Source: Granulicella tundricola MP5ACTX9
GTDB lineage: Bacteria > Acidobacteriota > Terriglobia > Terriglobales > Acidobacteriaceae
Assembly: GCF_000178975.2 (NCBI RefSeq)
Contig: NC_015064.1
Coordinates: 1,984,001 to 2,048,000, forward strand
DNA length: 64,000 nucleotides
Direction: 5' to 3'
Shown: piece after piece, positions 61,881 to 64,000 of the stretch
Numbering within the stretch: the stretch's first letter is position 1
Layout: the number at the start of each line of letters is the position of its first letter
Notes under the pieces: model-generated
What the model saw: only the letters and a program-made list of their open reading frames with translations
Told to the model about the DNA's origin: nothing
The model's database searches: none
Program-made: the position numbers and the translations under genes

Positions 61881-64000
61881 CTAGGTGGGAGTGCGGAGCA
61901 GGAAGTAGGCCCCGGCGAAGGTGAAGAGTAGATCTGGCGTCCAGGCGGCGAGCATGGGGGGCAAGGTGTTCACGTTGCCCATGGCTTCAAATAGGCTCGA
62001 CACTCCCAGATACACGACGGCCAGCAGAATCGCGATGGCGAAGCCTGTGACCCCGCCTCGCTTGCCGCTGGAGAGCGCAAAGGGGATGGCCAGAATCGCC
62101 ATGACCAAGGTAATGGCCGGATACGCCAGTTTGCGGTTGAGCTGTACAGAGAGCCGCATGGTATTGAAGCCCGACTGGCGAAGATCCGAGATGTAGCTGG
62201 AGAGTTCTCCGAAGCTCATCTGCTGGGATTGGCGATCTTCTTTCTTGAAGTACTGCGGCTGCTCGTGTATCTCAGGGAAGTTGGCCAGGGTGAAAGGCTT
62301 GTAGGTATCGGCCACCTCTCCGGAAAAGGTGCGCGACCAGCCGTTCTCAAAGATCCACTGGTTGACGTTCGAGTCCCACTTGGCTGATTCCGCGAAGATG
62401 CGGCGGGTGAGGGTAAAGGTCGCGGGATCGAACTCGAAGACGGTGAGATTGGCGAAGGCGTCGTGGTCAGGGTCGAAGAACTGGTAGTAAAAGATGCGGG
62501 CGGGCTGCTTCGCTGTATCGCCGATGTGAACGACCGCTGGTGCGATGGGAGCCCAGCTTCGCGACTGTGCCAGGCTGATGGGATCGAGGACGGTCTGGCC
62601 GGAGATCCATTGGCGGTCTGGGCGCAGGAAGGTCTGGGCGGGCTTGCCCTTGATGACGGAGCGGAGGGCTTCCTGGCGGCGATTGGCCTGCGGCAGATAG
62701 AACTCGTCGAAGGCGAAGAGCGAGCAGGCGATCACGGCGGTCAGGACGAGGACGGGGGTGACGACGCGATAGAGCGATACTCCGGAGGCCTTCATGGCGG
62801 TGAACTCGGAGGTCTTGGCGAGGGAGCCGAAGGTGACGAGGACGGCGACGAGGACGCAGAGAGGCGTGACGTTGTAGAGGATGTAGGGGATGAGGTTGAG
62901 GAGATAGTCGCCTACGGTGACGAAGGCGATGCGGTTGCGGATGATGTCTCCGATGAGCTCGAAGAAGGTGAAGATGAGGAAGACCATGGAGAAGGCGGCG
63001 AGGACGAGCGCGAAGGTAGCTCCGAACTCACGCATGATGTAGTCGTCCAAAATCAAAGGAAAGCGGATGTGCAGGAGAGAGCGCAGGCGTTGAGGGATGG
63101 AATTAGAAAGATCGTTCTCTTCACCCTGGCCGGGGCGGTAACGCTCAAAGGCGCGGGAGATGGTTGAGCCGATCGAGGAAAAGATTGAGAGCGCCACGCC
63201 GCCGCGGGAGAGTTGCTGAAGGAGCAGGGCACCGAAGGCGGCGAAGATCAGGTTCGCTCCCCAGACGCCGAGGACCGGCGGCAGCTTGCCCTGGTTGGCA
63301 AGGGCTACGCCAACGGATGAGAGGAAGTAGTAGACGAAGACCAGCAGGATAGTGAGGACGAAGCCGGTGGATTTGCCACCGCGCTTTGAGCTCAGGCCTA
63401 GTGGAACCCCGACGAGCATGAGGACCAGGCAGGCGAAGGGGTAGGAGAAGCGCTTGTTTAACTCGATCTTGTACAGGCGTGCGGCGCGGACGTCGTGCTT
63501 GGGGCCCGGGGCGGCGGCCTGGTTGCCGCGTTGGATGAGCTCTGGGAGCGACAGGGCCAGGATGGGGGTGTCGGAGCGGGAGAGGTGCGCGTCCTCCTGG
63601 GCTCCGGTCTGCATGGGGATGTCGGTGACCTGGAAGGTGGAGATGTTGTACTGGTTGGCGTCTGTGGGGGAGATCTGGTGCTGGGCGCCATCGGTCAGGT
63701 GGAGGTTCAGGTTGCCGGGGCCGGCTGAGGTGACGAGAGCCTGATCTGCGGTGGTGATCTTGGGTGCCGAAGGTTCTGTGAGATCGGCGACGAAGACGTG
63801 ACGCCAGAGCGCCGCACCGGAGCCGGGGCGGACGTCCTGCACGTAGAGCACGATGTTCTTGAAGTCTTCGTCGAAGACCCGCGGCTCTACCTCAAAGGAG
63901 GCCTGGGAGTACTTGAGGGAGTTCTCCAGCGCAAGGAGGTTGGCGGCGGATCGAGGGGCAAGGTAGAGGGAGTTGAAGAGACCCAGCGCCAACGCACCGA
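61881..64000 (-). CDS. Fused LptF-LptG lipopolysaccharide-export permease (5' end off window)
   Basis: The frame is open to the right edge, so the true start lies outside. The 706 visible residues contain the end of one LptF/LptG-type unit: its periplasmic beta-jellyroll (about 20-170), then three helices (FSYPFACLVLMLVGVPLGLS, then LTILLVFVYYFLSSVGVAL). A complete second unit follows from about residue 300: DDYIMREFGATFALVLAAF, the periplasmic domain and a closing helix set (GFAIAILLAVVYLGVSSL). LptF and LptG are normally separate proteins that, with LptB, extract LPS from the inner membrane; here they are one chain. The order LptF then LptG is inferred. Confidence 0.9.
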   Translation of the reverse strand, partial: GALALGLFNSLYLAPRSAANLLALENSLKYSQASFEVEPRVFDEDFKNIVLYVQDVRPGSGAALWRHVFVADLTEPSAPKITTADQALVTSAGPGNLNLHLTDGAQHQISPTDANQYNISTFQVTDIPMQTGAQEDAHLSRSDTPILALSLPELIQRGNQAAAPGPKHDVRAARLYKIELNKRFSYPFACLVLMLVGVPLGLSSKRGGKSTGFVLTILLVFVYYFLSSVGVALANQGKLPPVLGVWGANLIFAAFGALLLQQLSRGGVALSIFSSIGSTISRAFERYRPGQGEENDLSNSIPQRLRSLLHIRFPLILDDYIMREFGATFALVLAAFSMVFLIFTFFELIGDIIRNRIAFVTVGDYLLNLIPYILYNVTPLCVLVAVLVTFGSLAKTSEFTAMKASGVSLYRVVTPVLVLTAVIACSLFAFDEFYLPQANRRQEALRSVIKGKPAQTFLRPDRQWISGQTVLDPISLAQSRSWAPIAPAVVHIGDTAKQPARIFYYQFFDPDHDAFANLTVFEFDPATFTLTRRIFAESAKWDSNVNQWIFENGWSRTFSGEVADTYKPFTLANFPEIHEQPQYFKKEDRQSQQMSFGELSSYISDLRQSGFNTMRLSVQLNRKLAYPAITLVMAILAIPFALSSGKRGGVTGFAIAILLAVVYLGVSSLFEAMGNVNTLPPMLAAWTPDLLFTFAGAYFLLRTPT

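Noticed and set aside
61670..61924. An 84-codon plus-strand frame in the gap before the Lpt gene
   Set aside because: No ribosome-binding site, no domain, runs into the end of the convergent Lpt gene.

Overview
The window reads as chromosomal DNA of an Acidobacteriota member, most likely class Terriglobia, family Acidobacteriaceae (Granulicella/Edaphobacter/Terriglobus-like). This rests on high GC, very dense GC-rich coding, an Oar-type TonB-dependent receptor with a carboxypeptidase-regulatory N-terminus beside glycoside hydrolases, a membrane-anchored regulator type I associate with this family, and several kinds of small dispersed repeats. The genus is inference; no rRNA is present.

Layout. 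1-5.2 kb: phosphate-uptake block (end of a PhoR-like kinase, pstS-pstC-pstA-pstB-phoU). 5.2-11.4 kb: addB-addA recombination nuclease operon on the minus strand. 11.5-19.4 kb: MFS exporter, a CusF-Sco copper lipoprotein, a small membrane protein, an MsbA-like ABC exporter and secA. 19.4-24.8 kb: a GT-C mannosyltransferase-like protein, a DUF3224-type gene split by an intact 1534-bp IS4-family element with a 9-bp target duplication, and a methyltransferase. 25-35.6 kb: MFS transporter, M28 and M20 peptidases, mobA, an MlaF-like ATPase, a polyprenyl-phosphate sugar transferase, glutamine-dependent nadE and a DsbA-like protein. 35.7-44 kb (minus strand): FeS photolyase, a metal-type ECF sigma factor preceded by an overlapping 26-residue peptide with 8 cysteines, an amino-acid permease plus kynureninase-like enzyme, OsmC, an HD protein and a GlxA-type regulator. 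44-55.5 kb: a glycan-utilisation locus (two GH27, TonB receptor with a LacI-type operator, GH92, anchored regulator with a premature stop, GH28). 55.5-64 kb: tRNA-Cys, tRNA-Gly, MFS, GT2, ispG, tRNA-Arg with a swapped elbow pair, PAS-only and KH-domain proteins, and a fused LptF-LptG permease running off the end.

Several themes cut across these regions. (1) Short palindromic or mosaic repeats lie between genes, and three lie in frame inside nadE, the photolyase and an MFS transporter, at positions that look like linkers. (2) Two genes have visible recent damage: the IS-split DUF3224 gene, whose frame is restored exactly if the IS and one target copy are removed, and the regulator next to the glycan locus, which stops 29 codons early. 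(3) The most novel candidate is the Cys-rich micro-peptide coupled to a sigma factor that itself ends in a Cys-rich tail.
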